Shown piece by piece: positions 34,057 to 41,570 of a stretch of 64,000 nt of DNA; position 1 is the first letter of the stretch, and every line of letters begins with the position of its first letter. A model generated the notes under the pieces. The model searched no databases and was not told the origin of the DNA. It saw only the letters and a program-made list of their open reading frames with translations. A program made the position numbers and the translations under genes. This DNA is from Streptococcus dysgalactiae subsp. dysgalactiae (lineage in GTDB: Bacteria; Bacillota; Bacilli; Lactobacillales; Streptococcaceae). The stretch lies in assembly GCF_900459225.1 (NCBI RefSeq), contig NZ_UHFH01000003.1, positions 712,501 through 776,500 of the forward strand, given 5' to 3'.

Positions 34057-35961
34057 TTGAGCAGAGACCCAACACTTATTTTAGACGAGACAAATCTCGT
34101 CATAGGAACAGATGGACGTATGCATTACACGTTTGTAGCGCAAGATGATAATCAAAAAGTCAGGCTAGCTAGTGATTGTTTAGGCACAGCGCATTTTAAT
34201 CAGGTTATGATTGAGCGAGGAGATAAAGCGACTGGATACGTTGCACCAGTTGTCGTTGAGGGTAGCGGTGAGTCGACAGGTGTGTTTAAAAGTCTTGAGG
34301 AGATGCTTAGTGGTCTACAGTCTATTAATTTAGAGCTGACAGACACCGAAAACTCTAACTTGTGGTCAAAAATCAAGCTCACGACAAACGGCATGTTACG
34401 TGAGTATCATCGTGATCATATTAAAACAGAGATTGTTGAGAGTGCAAGTGGTATTGCCGCACGGATTAGTGAGGATACTGATAAAAAACTTGCGCTTATT
34501 AATGAGACAGTCTCAGGTATCAGACGTGACTATCAAGACGCTGATAGGCAATTATCATCAAGCTATCAAGCTGGTATCGAGGGATTAAAAGCCACCATGG
34601 CTAGCGATAAACTTGGTTTACAAGCTGAGATTAAAGCATCTGCACAAGGACTATCGCAAAAATACGACGATGAGATACGTAAGCTATCGGCTAAGATTAC
34701 CACAACCTCAAGCGGCACGACCGAGGCTTACGAAAACAAGCTCGAGGGCTTACGTGCTGAGTTTACTCGCTCAAATCAAGGCATGCGTGTGGAGCTAGAG
34801 TCGCAAATCAGCGGACTAAGGTCAGCACAACAATCAACTGCCAGTCAAATCTCACAAGAGATTAGAGACAGGACAGGAGCTGTTAGTCGCGTGCAACAGG
34901 ATTTGAACAGCTATCAAAGGCGGTTGCAGAGTGCGGAAGGCAATTACTCTAGCTTACAACAGACTGTCCGAGGTTTGCAAAGTGATGTGGGGTCCCCGAC
35001 TGGTAAAATCCAATCACGCTTTACGCAGCTAGAAGGACAAATTGAGCAGCGGGTTACTAGAGATGGTGTCATGAGTATTATTAGTGGCGCTGGAGACAGC
35101 ATTAAATTAGCTATCCAAAAATCTGGTGGTATTGATGCTAAGATGTCCGCAAGCGAGATTGTCTCAGCTATTAATTTAAATGGCTACGGTGTACGCATAT
35201 CTGGCGAGCGTATTGCTTTAGACGGCAATACGACAGTTAATGGGGCGTTTGGTGCAAAACTTGGTGAGTTTATCAAGCTAAGAGCCGACCAGATTATCGG
35301 TGGGACAATTGATGCAAATAAAATCAATGTAATCAATCTCAACGCTAGCAGTATCGTTGGTTTAGATGCCAATTTTATCAAGGCTAAAATCGAGTATGCG
35401 ATTACTAGTTTGCTTGAGGGTAAAGTCATCAGAGCACGAAATGGTGCTATGAGCATTGACTTACAAAACTCTAACATTGACTTTAACAGCAATGCAGCTA
35501 TCAATTTTAATAGCAGAAATAATGCCTTGGTCCGCAAAGACGGCACACACACTGCCTTTGTCCACTTTAGCAATGCCACACCAAAAGGGTATACTGGCTC
35601 GGCACTTTATGCGTCGATTGGTATCACCTCATCTGGTGACGGGGTTAACAGTGCATCATCTGGACGTTTCTGTGGCGCTAGATTTTTCCGTGGCGCTAGC
35701 GGATATGAGCACACAGCTTATGTGGACCAAGCAGAATTTTATGGGGATACCATGCTTTTTTCGGACTCTTTTGACATCAAAAGAGGATTCGAAATGACTC
35801 CCACAGAGATGCCTAAAGTTGTCAGCCTTAATAAAATGTATCAAGCTATCTTAGCACTTGGACGGTGTTGGCTACACGCTAATAACACTGCCTGGACATT
35901 TAACTCTGACACAACAAGCGCCATTATCAGAGAGTATAACGCTCATATCAACGGATTATAG
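34057..35961 (+). CDS. Gp58-like minor structural protein (receptor-binding/baseplate)
   Basis: 634 aa from a TTG at 34057 set by AGGAGGTAACA. It opens directly with the end of a jelly-roll-like unit (DPTLILDETNLVIGTDGR ... FNQVMIERGDKATGYVAP), which usually lies inside a larger protein. Long helical repeats follow (ASGIAARISEDTDKKL and similar), then the gp58 region (GGTIDANKINVINLNASSIV) and a C-terminal beta domain. The truncated-looking N-terminus fits the idea that it was once joined to the Tal gene. Confidence 0.82.
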   Translation: MSRDPTLILDETNLVIGTDGRMHYTFVAQDDNQKVRLASDCLGTAHFNQVMIERGDKATGYVAPVVVEGSGESTGVFKSLEEMLSGLQSINLELTDTENSNLWSKIKLTTNGMLREYHRDHIKTEIVESASGIAARISEDTDKKLALINETVSGIRRDYQDADRQLSSSYQAGIEGLKATMASDKLGLQAEIKASAQGLSQKYDDEIRKLSAKITTTSSGTTEAYENKLEGLRAEFTRSNQGMRVELESQISGLRSAQQSTASQISQEIRDRTGAVSRVQQDLNSYQRRLQSAEGNYSSLQQTVRGLQSDVGSPTGKIQSRFTQLEGQIEQRVTRDGVMSIISGAGDSIKLAIQKSGGIDAKMSASEIVSAINLNGYGVRISGERIALDGNTTVNGAFGAKLGEFIKLRADQIIGGTIDANKINVINLNASSIVGLDANFIKAKIEYAITSLLEGKVIRARNGAMSIDLQNSNIDFNSNAAINFNSRNNALVRKDGTHTAFVHFSNATPKGYTGSALYASIGITSSGDGVNSASSGRFCGARFFRGASGYEHTAYVDQAEFYGDTMLFSDSFDIKRGFEMTPTEMPKVVSLNKMYQAILALGRCWLHANNTAWTFNSDTTSAIIREYNAHINGL

Positions 35962-35969
35962 GAGATAAT

Positions 35970-36131
35970 ATGCAAGAAAAATTACTAGGAAAAATTATTA
36001 ATGATTTAACAATTAAAGTTGCTAATTTAACGCTGGAAAATGCTCAATTAAAAGCACAGCATGAAGTTGAATTGGAAGAATTGAACTCTCAATTAGATGA
36101 AGCAACAGCACCAAAGAAAGAAGGTAAATAA
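35970..36131 (+). CDS. Small coiled-coil tail-region protein (53 aa)
   Basis: 53 aa from ATG 35970 after GGAGATAAT. A single amphipathic helix (IKVANLTLENAQLKAQHEVE, then ELEELNSQLDEA). Such genes commonly sit between the receptor-binding gene and DUF1366 gene in streptococcal phages. Function unknown. Confidence 0.65.
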   Translation: MQEKLLGKIINDLTIKVANLTLENAQLKAQHEVELEELNSQLDEATAPKKEGK

Positions 36132-36133
36132 TT

Positions 36134-36748
36134 ATGGCACGTAATTGGAAAGTAACAGGAAAATATCCTCAATTTGACAGCACAGGAGCAGTCGCAAGTA
36201 CACACGTTATTATCGCAGCAGAAGACGGAGCTGTTATTCCGCAGCTTGTCAAAAAAGATTTAACAGGAACAAACGACAAAGATATCATCACAGCAGTCCT
36301 CGAAGAGTTTAAAAAATCGGAATACGTGGAAATCGCCATGGGCGAAGCCGTGCAAAAAGTGGACGATTTAGAAAAAATCTCACAGGAAACTGCTAAGACT
36401 GCAAAAACAGCTCAAGCAGCTGCTGGACTAGCTAAAGTGTCCGCAGAGCGTACGCAAAAGATGATTAACTTACAGACTATCCACGTTTTGACTACTAGCG
36501 ATAAAGTAGAGCCTGATATTTACAAAGGTATGCTTGAGCTCATTGAGCCTGTCAAAAAAGGTGAATATCAAGCGTATGATGTATTTACTATTGTCGACGA
36601 GTCGCATGAAGACCAAGCTGGCGAAGGCAACCTTGTCTTTGTGCATGTCAACGAGCCGTTTACTTATGAGGCACAGACCTTAGAGGAGCTTGATTCAGAG
36701 GATAAAGTCACGGTTATTAAATATGCGGACTTAGTAAAGCAGGATTAG
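36134..36748 (+). CDS. DUF1366-family phage protein
   Basis: 204 aa. The opening ARNWKVTGKYPQFDSTGAVA and the central alanine-rich helix (TAKTAKTAQAAAGLAKVS) match DUF1366, a family found just upstream of holins in streptococcal phages. Structural or lysis-linked; role unknown. Confidence 0.82.
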   Translation: MARNWKVTGKYPQFDSTGAVASTHVIIAAEDGAVIPQLVKKDLTGTNDKDIITAVLEEFKKSEYVEIAMGEAVQKVDDLEKISQETAKTAKTAQAAAGLAKVSAERTQKMINLQTIHVLTTSDKVEPDIYKGMLELIEPVKKGEYQAYDVFTIVDESHEDQAGEGNLVFVHVNEPFTYEAQTLEELDSEDKVTVIKYADLVKQD

Positions 36749-36758
36749 AGGTGGTTAG

Positions 36759-37058
36759 ATGCACTTTGATTTACTACAGGCAGGAGCTGCAGCGGCAGCC
36801 CTCATGTCTGTTTTTGGCCTTTGGAAGGCAGTTGTAACGCCTTTTAAAAAAGCTATGGAAGCTAATGAGTTTGCCATGGGGCAACTTAAGGACTCTCTCA
36901 AAGAGTTGGCTTATGAGCTTAAAAATCTTGATCGTGACCGTGAGATTACCAAAAAAATTATCGATCGCCACGAAGAACGAATTGGACGTGTCGAAGACGA
37001 AGTCATTATCAATAAGGAGCGTATTATCACGCTATTTAAAAAAGGAGAAGAAAAATGA
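36759..37058 (+). CDS. Small membrane/coiled-coil protein of lysis module
   Basis: 99 aa. One hydrophobic segment near the N-terminus (AGAAAAALMSVFGLWKAVV, residues about 8-26) and then a charged coiled coil. Overlaps the holin gene by 4 bp. Proteins of this design next to holins may act as holin partners or antiholins; here that is inference. Confidence 0.65.
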   Translation: MHFDLLQAGAAAAALMSVFGLWKAVVTPFKKAMEANEFAMGQLKDSLKELAYELKNLDRDREITKKIIDRHEERIGRVEDEVIINKERIITLFKKGEEK

Positions 37059-37240
37059 ACAAATGGTTTAAAAAAGTAGCAATCAAAACAATCAAAACAA
37101 TGGCACAAACTGCTGTGGGTCTTATCGGGTCAAGTGTGTTGATTACGGATATTAACTGGCCTACCATGCTATCAGCAGTGCTGTTGTCAGGACTTACTTG
37201 TGTCCTCATGAACGTGTCACAAATTAAAGACGAGGAATAA
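37055..37240 (+). CDS. Holin
   Basis: 61 aa. Basic N-terminus (MNKWFKKVAIKTIK), hydrophobic segment 18-32 (MAQTAVGLIGSSVLI), short turn with DINW, second hydrophobic segment (MLSAVLLSGLTCVLM) and a charged tail (QIKDEE). This two-helix layout just before the lysin is typical of streptococcal phage holins. Confidence 0.85.
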   Translation: MNKWFKKVAIKTIKTMAQTAVGLIGSSVLITDINWPTMLSAVLLSGLTCVLMNVSQIKDEE

Positions 37241-37244
37241 AGAC

Positions 37245-37355
37245 ATGCGAGCAATCACACGATTAGCATTAATACTAGCAATCGCAATAATGTATGTTCC
37301 GCTGTCTGTGATTGCTCTTATCTTTTATCCGTTTTTAGATAAGGAGGACAGATGA
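37245..37355 (+). CDS. Tiny membrane protein overlapping lysin start (36 aa)
   Basis: ATG 37245, five bases after the holin stop. 36 aa with one long hydrophobic helix (LALILAIAIMYVPLSVIALI) and a charged end (FLDKEDR). The TGA overlaps the lysin ATG, and the GGAGGACAG before the lysin lies inside it, so lysin translation may depend on it. Could be an antiholin or second holin. Confidence 0.6.
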   Translation: MRAITRLALILAIAIMYVPLSVIALIFYPFLDKEDR

Positions 37356-38554
37356 CCTTTTTAGATAACATTAAGCAAGGCTGCTTAGATGGATGGGTTA
37401 AATATAAAATTCTACCATCTTTGACCGCAGCTCAGGCTATTTTAGAGAGCGGTTGGGGCAAACATGCACCACACAACGCTCTATTTGGTATTAAAGCTGA
37501 TGCGAGCTGGACAGGTAAGTCTTTTGACACCAAGACGCAAGAGGAGTATCAGCCTGGTGTCGTCACAGATATCGTAGATAGGTTTCGTGCATATGATAGC
37601 TGGACTGATAGTATAATCGATCACGGTAAATTTTTAAACGATAATCCACGCTATCAGGCTGTTATCGGCGAGACTGACTATAAAAAAGCTTGTCACGCTA
37701 TTAAAGATGCAGGTTATGCGACTGCTAGCGGATATGCGGAGTTGCTTAGCCAACTGATTGAGGAAAATGACCTGCAGGAATGGGATAAGGAAGTCTTAAC
37801 AAATCAAAAGGAGGTAACGATGACAACCGCAAATGAGATTGTAAAATACTGTGTCGACCTTGCCAATTCAGGCATGGGAGTAGATAAAGATGGTATGTAT
37901 GGCACACAATGTGCTGACTTGCCATGTTTTGTCGCTAAAAATTGGTTCGGAGTCGATTTATGGGGTAACGCGATTGATTTATTAGACAGCGCAAGTGCTC
38001 AAGGTTGGGAAGTCCATCGTATGCCAACAGAGGCAAATCCACGAGCGGGGGCTACGTTTGTAATGGCTGTTTCTGGGCACCAATTTGGACATACGGGAAT
38101 TGTCATTGAAGACAGCGACGGTTATACCATGCGCACAATCGAGCAAAATATTGATGGCAATGCAGACGCCTTATATGTCGGTGCACCAGCTCGTTTTAAC
38201 ACTCGTGATTTTTCTGGTGTGACAGGATGGTTTTACCCTCCTTACCAAGGGAATGCAGTCACACAAACCGTCAGCACAGAGCCGCAAACGTCTGACACCA
38301 TCGTAGAGACACCAAAATCTGGTACCTTTACGCTTGATGTTGCAGAGATTAATATTAGGCGGTGGCCAAGTTTGGCCAGCGAAGTAGTAGGTAGCTACAA
38401 GCAAGGCGATAATGTCAGCTTTGACAGCGAGGGTTACGCCAATGGCTACTACTGGATTAGCTATCTTGGCGGCTCAGGCAAGCGTAATTACCTAGCTATT
38501 GGACAGACTGATAAAGATGGCAATCGCATCAGCCTTTGGGGGAAATTAAATTAG
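37352..38554 (+). CDS. Endolysin: glucosaminidase - CHAP - SH3b
   Basis: 400 aa. Residues about 8-150 are a GH73-type glucosaminidase (LPSLTAAQAILESGWGKHAP, catalytic-type Glu in ILESGW). Residues 157-300 are a CHAP amidase/endopeptidase with Cys in GTQCADL (about 186) and His in GHQFGHTG (about 243-247). An SH3b domain ends the protein (FTLDVAEINIRRWPS ... GNRISLWGKLN). A strong ribosome site at 37809-37815 precedes an in-frame ATG at 37820, likely giving a separate 244-residue CHAP-SH3b product. It degrades host peptidoglycan at lysis. Confidence 0.9.
   Translation: MTFLDNIKQGCLDGWVKYKILPSLTAAQAILESGWGKHAPHNALFGIKADASWTGKSFDTKTQEEYQPGVVTDIVDRFRAYDSWTDSIIDHGKFLNDNPRYQAVIGETDYKKACHAIKDAGYATASGYAELLSQLIEENDLQEWDKEVLTNQKEVTMTTANEIVKYCVDLANSGMGVDKDGMYGTQCADLPCFVAKNWFGVDLWGNAIDLLDSASAQGWEVHRMPTEANPRAGATFVMAVSGHQFGHTGIVIEDSDGYTMRTIEQNIDGNADALYVGAPARFNTRDFSGVTGWFYPPYQGNAVTQTVSTEPQTSDTIVETPKSGTFTLDVAEINIRRWPSLASEVVGSYKQGDNVSFDSEGYANGYYWISYLGGSGKRNYLAIGQTDKDGNRISLWGKLN
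37809..37822 (+). promoter_or_regulatory. Internal ribosome site and start within the lysin gene
   Basis: AAGGAGG, 4 nt, then ATG 37820-37822, in frame with the lysin (residue 157) and at the glucosaminidase/CHAP boundary. Starting there gives a 244-aa CHAP-SH3b protein. Internal starts that yield binding-domain partners are known in other phage lysins. Confidence 0.6.
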
Positions 38555-38567
38555 ATAAGACAAACGC

Positions 38568-38599
38568 CCTCGCTTTTGCGGGGGCTGTTTTTTCGCAAA
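38568..38599 (+). terminator. Rho-independent terminator after lysin
   Basis: GCCCTCGC (starting near 38568) pairs with GCGGGGGC around a short TTTT loop, followed by a T-rich run (TGTTTTTTC). It ends the late operon and separates it from the cargo promoter at 38614. Confidence 0.8.
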
Positions 38600-38613
38600 A
38601 AACTTCGCATTTA

Positions 38614-38672
38614 TTGACAAAAAGTTCAAGGCGTGTCATAATGAGGGTGAGGAGTAGCTGGAGTGCTACTCC
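38614..38672 (+). promoter_or_regulatory. Cargo promoter with 5' hairpin
   Basis: TTGACA (38614-38619), 17-bp spacer, CATAAT (38637-38642). Right after it GGAGTAGC (38651-38658) and GCTACTCC (38665-38672) form a perfect 8-bp stem, near the expected 5' end of the mRNA or an operator. Drives the 54-aa/GNAT gene pair apart from the lytic operon, so it can be active in the lysogen. Confidence 0.7.
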
Positions 38673-38701
38673 TGAAATACATTATAAGGGAGGTTGTCAG
38701 T

Positions 38702-38866
38702 ATGGCTACAAAAACATTTACTAGAGATTTTAGTTTTACAGCTGAAAGTGCTGATAGTTTGATTAAGGCACTAAACCGAAACGTAACCCCCAAGACGGTC
38801 GATGTGAGCCACATCAAAGAATTGACAGCAGAAGCAGAAATTAAGGCGTTTTTTGGTAAAAAATAA
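38702..38866 (+). CDS. Small protein paired with GNAT gene, candidate antitoxin
   Basis: 54 aa from ATG 38702, after AGGGAGGTTGTC; a longer in-frame start at 38663 would include the promoter-proximal hairpin. The protein has a beta-like start (TKTFTRDFSFTAES) and a helical second half (VSHIKELTAEAEIKAFFG). Size, own promoter and last-base overlap with a GNAT gene fit an antitoxin, but it is not a recognisable RHH/DUF1778 protein. Confidence 0.6.
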   Translation: MATKTFTRDFSFTAESADSLIKALNRNVTPKTVDVSHIKELTAEAEIKAFFGKK

Positions 38867-39459
38867 TGAACTATAGAACAATTTCACTCGATGAAATAAT
38901 GAAATATTTAGAAAAAGAAGAAATTCAGCAACTTCTAAAATCATTCAAAGGGTTCAATGACGGAACTTCTACACCACATGATGTAGAAGTCTTTTTGCAT
39001 CAAAAAGCAGTAGAGTTTGAACGCTCAGCGATAGCATCAACTTATCTTGTTTTTTCTACAGATTCCCGTGAGCTGGTTGGTTTTTTCTCGCTAGCTAATC
39101 GACCTCTTTATTTTTCAAAACAAAATTATCAAACTCTGACTAAAAGTCAACGCAAAAAAATAAGCCGTTCAGGTCGTACCTTAAAGGGAAGCGGTAGTTT
39201 TTTAATGAATAGTTTTTTGATTGGTCAATTGGGTAAAAACTATAAATCAAATACCTCTATATCAGGAAAAGAGCTACTTACATTAGCTTGTGATAAAGTT
39301 AAGAAGGCTTCAAAAATTATCAATACTAAGTATATTTGGCTAGAATGCGATAATAATCCAAAGCTTATACAGTTCTACCAAAATTTCGGATTTACCCCAA
39401 TTGATAACTTCGAATCCGAAAATGGGCTTAAAGTTTTTGTAATGAAGATACAAAAATAA
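38866..39459 (+). CDS. GNAT-family N-acetyltransferase
   Basis: 197 aa. GNAT features: a strand STYLVFSTDSRELVGFFSL, a glycine/serine region (LKGSGSFLMNSFLIGQLG), and a C-terminal strand-helix (YIWLECDNNPKLIQFYQNF then GFTPI). Its ATG overlaps the stop of the 54-aa gene (TAATG), so the pair is co-translated. GNAT toxins that acetylate aminoacyl-tRNA come with small partners in this order; substrate cannot be told here. Confidence 0.75.
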   Translation: MNYRTISLDEIMKYLEKEEIQQLLKSFKGFNDGTSTPHDVEVFLHQKAVEFERSAIASTYLVFSTDSRELVGFFSLANRPLYFSKQNYQTLTKSQRKKISRSGRTLKGSGSFLMNSFLIGQLGKNYKSNTSISGKELLTLACDKVKKASKIINTKYIWLECDNNPKLIQFYQNFGFTPIDNFESENGLKVFVMKIQK

Positions 39460-39547
39460 CAAATTGGATTTCTCTTACCTTCATTGACACTCCCGCACAA
39501 TCATGAACAAATTACCGTAGTAAGAATTAGCCGAAATAAAAAACCAA

Positions 39548-39576
39548 CCGCTCTCTTGATTGAGGGCGGTTTTTTT
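39548..39576. terminator. Terminator between GNAT gene and DNase gene
   Basis: CCGCTCTC (39548-39555) pairs with GAGGGCGG (39562-39569) around TTGATT, followed by seven T. On the other strand an A-rich flank gives a weaker T-run, so it may serve both converging genes. Confidence 0.82.
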
Positions 39577-39601
39577 GTGTGTCTAAAAATTTTTTGAAAT
39601 C

Positions 39602-40594
39602 TTAGTTTTCTTCTTCTTCTTCGGTAATAGTATCGTTATAAACGTTTTCTTCTGAATCATCCACAGAATTCTCTATTTCGTCTGTTGTAGAATCTTCAAT
39701 ATTATCAATTTCAGCTGCAGGGCTCTCTGTTACGAGTCCACCTTTTTCGTAATTAATATTAAATCCATCAGCAGTATTGAAAACACGAACAGTTTCGTTA
39801 ATTACTCCATCGGAAGATAAAGCAGATACTAAAACTGATCTTGCTAATAACTCAGCCCCCTGATATTCAGGGATGGCACTGTAGAATACATAAACATCAG
39901 GATTCTTAGTGATATGGCTTAAAACTTTTTTCTCAATATATTGCATTCCACCTTTACGTGTTCCTACATTTTGCATTTGAGTTCCAGTAATAGCGTTTTT
40001 CCGTATGGACTTTCCTCCAAGGCTATCGGCAAAGAGATGGCTACGTACAAATAAGTGACTGTTGTATTGTTTACCTTTTAATGTTGTTAACACTACAGGT
40101 ACATTGTTGGTAACTTTGTATGACTTAGTACGTCTTGAATCATATTCTTTCTCACTAATTTCTTCATTATCGGCTCTATTATAAAATCTGAACCAACCGC
40201 TTGGTTCGGGATTTGTTTCCCATTTTTCACGGTATCCTTTAGACATGTCAATCATATCTTTTGTGACAACGCCGTAAGCGCCTGTTGAACGTTTATAGCC
40301 ATCTAATGGGTTATAAACTACATCAGATACGGTTACTCTTTTTTCGCTTGTACCTTGTCCTTTATAGACTCTCTCGGTTGTTTTATATATCTTAGGAAAA
40401 GCAGATTGGTCAATGTTTGACTCACCAATTACAGTATAATAGTCTTTATATTCACCATAAGTCTGATTTACTGAGACTGTTTTAGCTAAGACTGTACTGT
40501 GATGATAAGTTGGAATCGCCATCACAGCAAATGATGCGAATGCTGCAACAACTATTCTGGCGAGAGAGTTTCTAAGCTTTTTAGACATATCCAT
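39602..40594 (-). CDS. sda1: Streptodornase, Sda1-type secreted DNase
   Basis: 330 aa with a signal peptide (KKLRNSLARIVVAAFASFAVM ..., cleavage likely after VLA around 37). The beta-beta-alpha nuclease motif is at HLFVRSHLFADSLGG (H180, H186) with N209 in TQMQNVG; these match the catalytic His and Asn described for Sda1. Compared with the sequence I remember, position 184 is Arg where Sda1 has Ala. The tail is strongly acidic (TITEEEEEN). It degrades DNA in neutrophil traps. Leftward, with its own extended -10 promoter. Confidence 0.9.
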   Translation of the reverse strand: MDMSKKLRNSLARIVVAAFASFAVMAIPTYHHSTVLAKTVSVNQTYGEYKDYYTVIGESNIDQSAFPKIYKTTERVYKGQGTSEKRVTVSDVVYNPLDGYKRSTGAYGVVTKDMIDMSKGYREKWETNPEPSGWFRFYNRADNEEISEKEYDSRRTKSYKVTNNVPVVLTTLKGKQYNSHLFVRSHLFADSLGGKSIRKNAITGTQMQNVGTRKGGMQYIEKKVLSHITKNPDVYVFYSAIPEYQGAELLARSVLVSALSSDGVINETVRVFNTADGFNINYEKGGLVTESPAAEIDNIEDSTTDEIENSVDDSEENVYNDTITEEEEEN

Positions 40595-40595
40595 G

Positions 40596-40827
40596 TCCTC
40601 CTTTAATTATTTACAGGTTAAGTATACCACTTTAAATTAAAAAAAATTAAAATTAATAAAATTAATTTGTTGCCAACATTGTACTAAAATTTCTTTTTAT
40701 TTAATATTCGCTAATAATAAATATTTTAGTTTGTAACAAAAATAGATGTTATTTAATTTTAAATAATCTTTAAATTTTATTATGTTATTTCCTGTAAAAT
40801 ACGAATAATAAGATAAGGAGGTGCTTT
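40596..40827. promoter_or_regulatory. Divergent promoter region of DNase and paratox
   Basis: About 230 bp, very AT-rich. On the minus strand TGGTATACT (extended -10, hexamer 40621-40626) lies about 27 bp before the DNase start. On the plus strand GATAAGGAGG precedes paratox. The intervening poly-A/T tracts are probably bent DNA. No gene seen. Confidence 0.55.
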
Positions 40828-41007
40828 ATGCTAACATACGACGAATTTAAACAGGCAATTGATGACGGATATATCACAGGAGGCACAGTCAAGATCGTGC
40901 GCAAAAACGGACAGATTTTTGATTATGTGTTGCCGAATGAGGAGATAAGAGATTGGGAGGTTGTGACAGAGGAGAGGGTGGAAGAGGTGATGATGGAATT
41001 GTGGTGA
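40828..41007 (+). CDS. prx: Paratox (Prx), competence inhibitor
   Basis: 59 aa from ATG 40828 (AAGGAGGTGCTTT before it), beginning MLTYDEFKQAIDDGYITGG and ending EEVMMELW. This matches paratox, a small protein encoded next to DNase or superantigen genes at the right end of streptococcal prophages. Prx binds the DNA-binding domain of ComR and blocks natural competence. Placed between the DNase and the attachment site as usual. Confidence 0.9.
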   Translation: MLTYDEFKQAIDDGYITGGTVKIVRKNGQIFDYVLPNEEIRDWEVVTEERVEEVMMELW

Positions 41008-41127
41008 AAGGGTGCAAAAAAGGGGCAAAAAAGATTAAAAATGAAACTATTTTAAACTTTTTACTATAATAATTACCTTTTAAATCAACACTTGAACTAT
41101 TGTGAACCATTGTGTACAATAGTAGTA

Positions 41128-41200
41128 GATTCCGGCAGGGGTCATATCGGGTTCAGAGCTTTGAACTGACTACCTGAACCATCTTGTTAGTCATCATGAA
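41128..41200 (+). repeat. Right attachment site: tRNA-Arg 3' fragment and flank (copy 1)
   Basis: 73 bp identical to 41334-41406: the last 17 nt of tRNA-Arg (to 41144) plus 56 nt of downstream sequence; similarity continues to 41206 with one mismatch. Just upstream the sequence looks like phage end DNA with repeated TGTGAAC/TTGTGTAC. Taken as attR. Confidence 0.7.
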
Positions 41201-41278
41201 AATGAGATCTCTTGGCTGAGATTTGAACTTGCATTCCCTCTTTTTCTAGGTTACAATAGATACTACAGATATCCAGTA

Positions 41279-41350
41279 GACCCCTTAGTTCAATGGATAT
41301 AACAACTCCCTCCTAAGGAGTAGTTGCTGGTTCGATTCCGGCAGGGGTCA
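41279..41350 (+). tRNA. tRNA-Arg (anticodon CCU)
   Basis: Full cloverleaf: acceptor GACCCCU/AGGGGUC, D arm around GUUC...GAUAUAAC, anticodon stem ACUCC/GGAGU with loop CUCCUAA (anticodon CCU), T arm GCUGG/CCGGC with loop UUCGAUU, discriminator A. CCA is not encoded. It lies just right of the prophage end, and its 3' end and flank are duplicated at 41128-41200. Confidence 0.93.
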
Positions 41351-41406
41351 TATCGGGTTCAGAGCTTTGAACTGACTACCTGAACCATCTTGTTAGTCAT
41401 CATGAA
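41334..41406 (+). repeat. Copy 2 of attachment-type repeat
   Basis: Exact 73-bp match to 41128-41200, offset 206 bp. It includes the tRNA 3' end and the sequence that follows. Beyond 41406 the copies part after one mismatch and five more matching bases. Confidence 0.85.
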
Positions 41407-41570
41407 CATGAGCAATCTATTATTGAACATTCTAAGCTAATTTTTCCTAAAGAAAAGGTGTTGGTGATAGGCTGTTTTGCCCTTAGATTGGGGCTCTTTT
41501 TCATTTTTGGCTAAATGATCTCCAACAACAGTATTTTACCACTATGGTCACTTAAAAAGGAGGTTGCCTC

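Larger units (their letters stand above)
1..41200. mobile_element. Siphovirus-type prophage, right-hand 41 kb (left end outside window)
   Basis: A continuous set of phage modules: lysogeny switch, replication, late regulator, packaging, head, tail, lysis, then cargo genes for a secreted DNase and paratox. No integrase is visible; it should lie to the left of position 1, as the leftward lysogeny genes run off that edge. The right end is placed at the tRNA-Arg 3' fragment at 41128-41200, an exact copy of sequence at 41334-41406. The modules look intact, with no obvious frameshifts in structural genes, so the phage may be functional. Module naming rests on recognised protein families; the exact right boundary is inferred. 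Confidence 0.93.

Noticed and set aside
38590..38640. Second lysis gene after the lysin
   Set aside because: Only a terminator and the cargo promoter are seen; no ORF with a ribosome site.
40831..41119. Minus-strand ORFs opposite paratox
   Set aside because: They oppose the well-supported prx gene and the phage end and have low-complexity translations.
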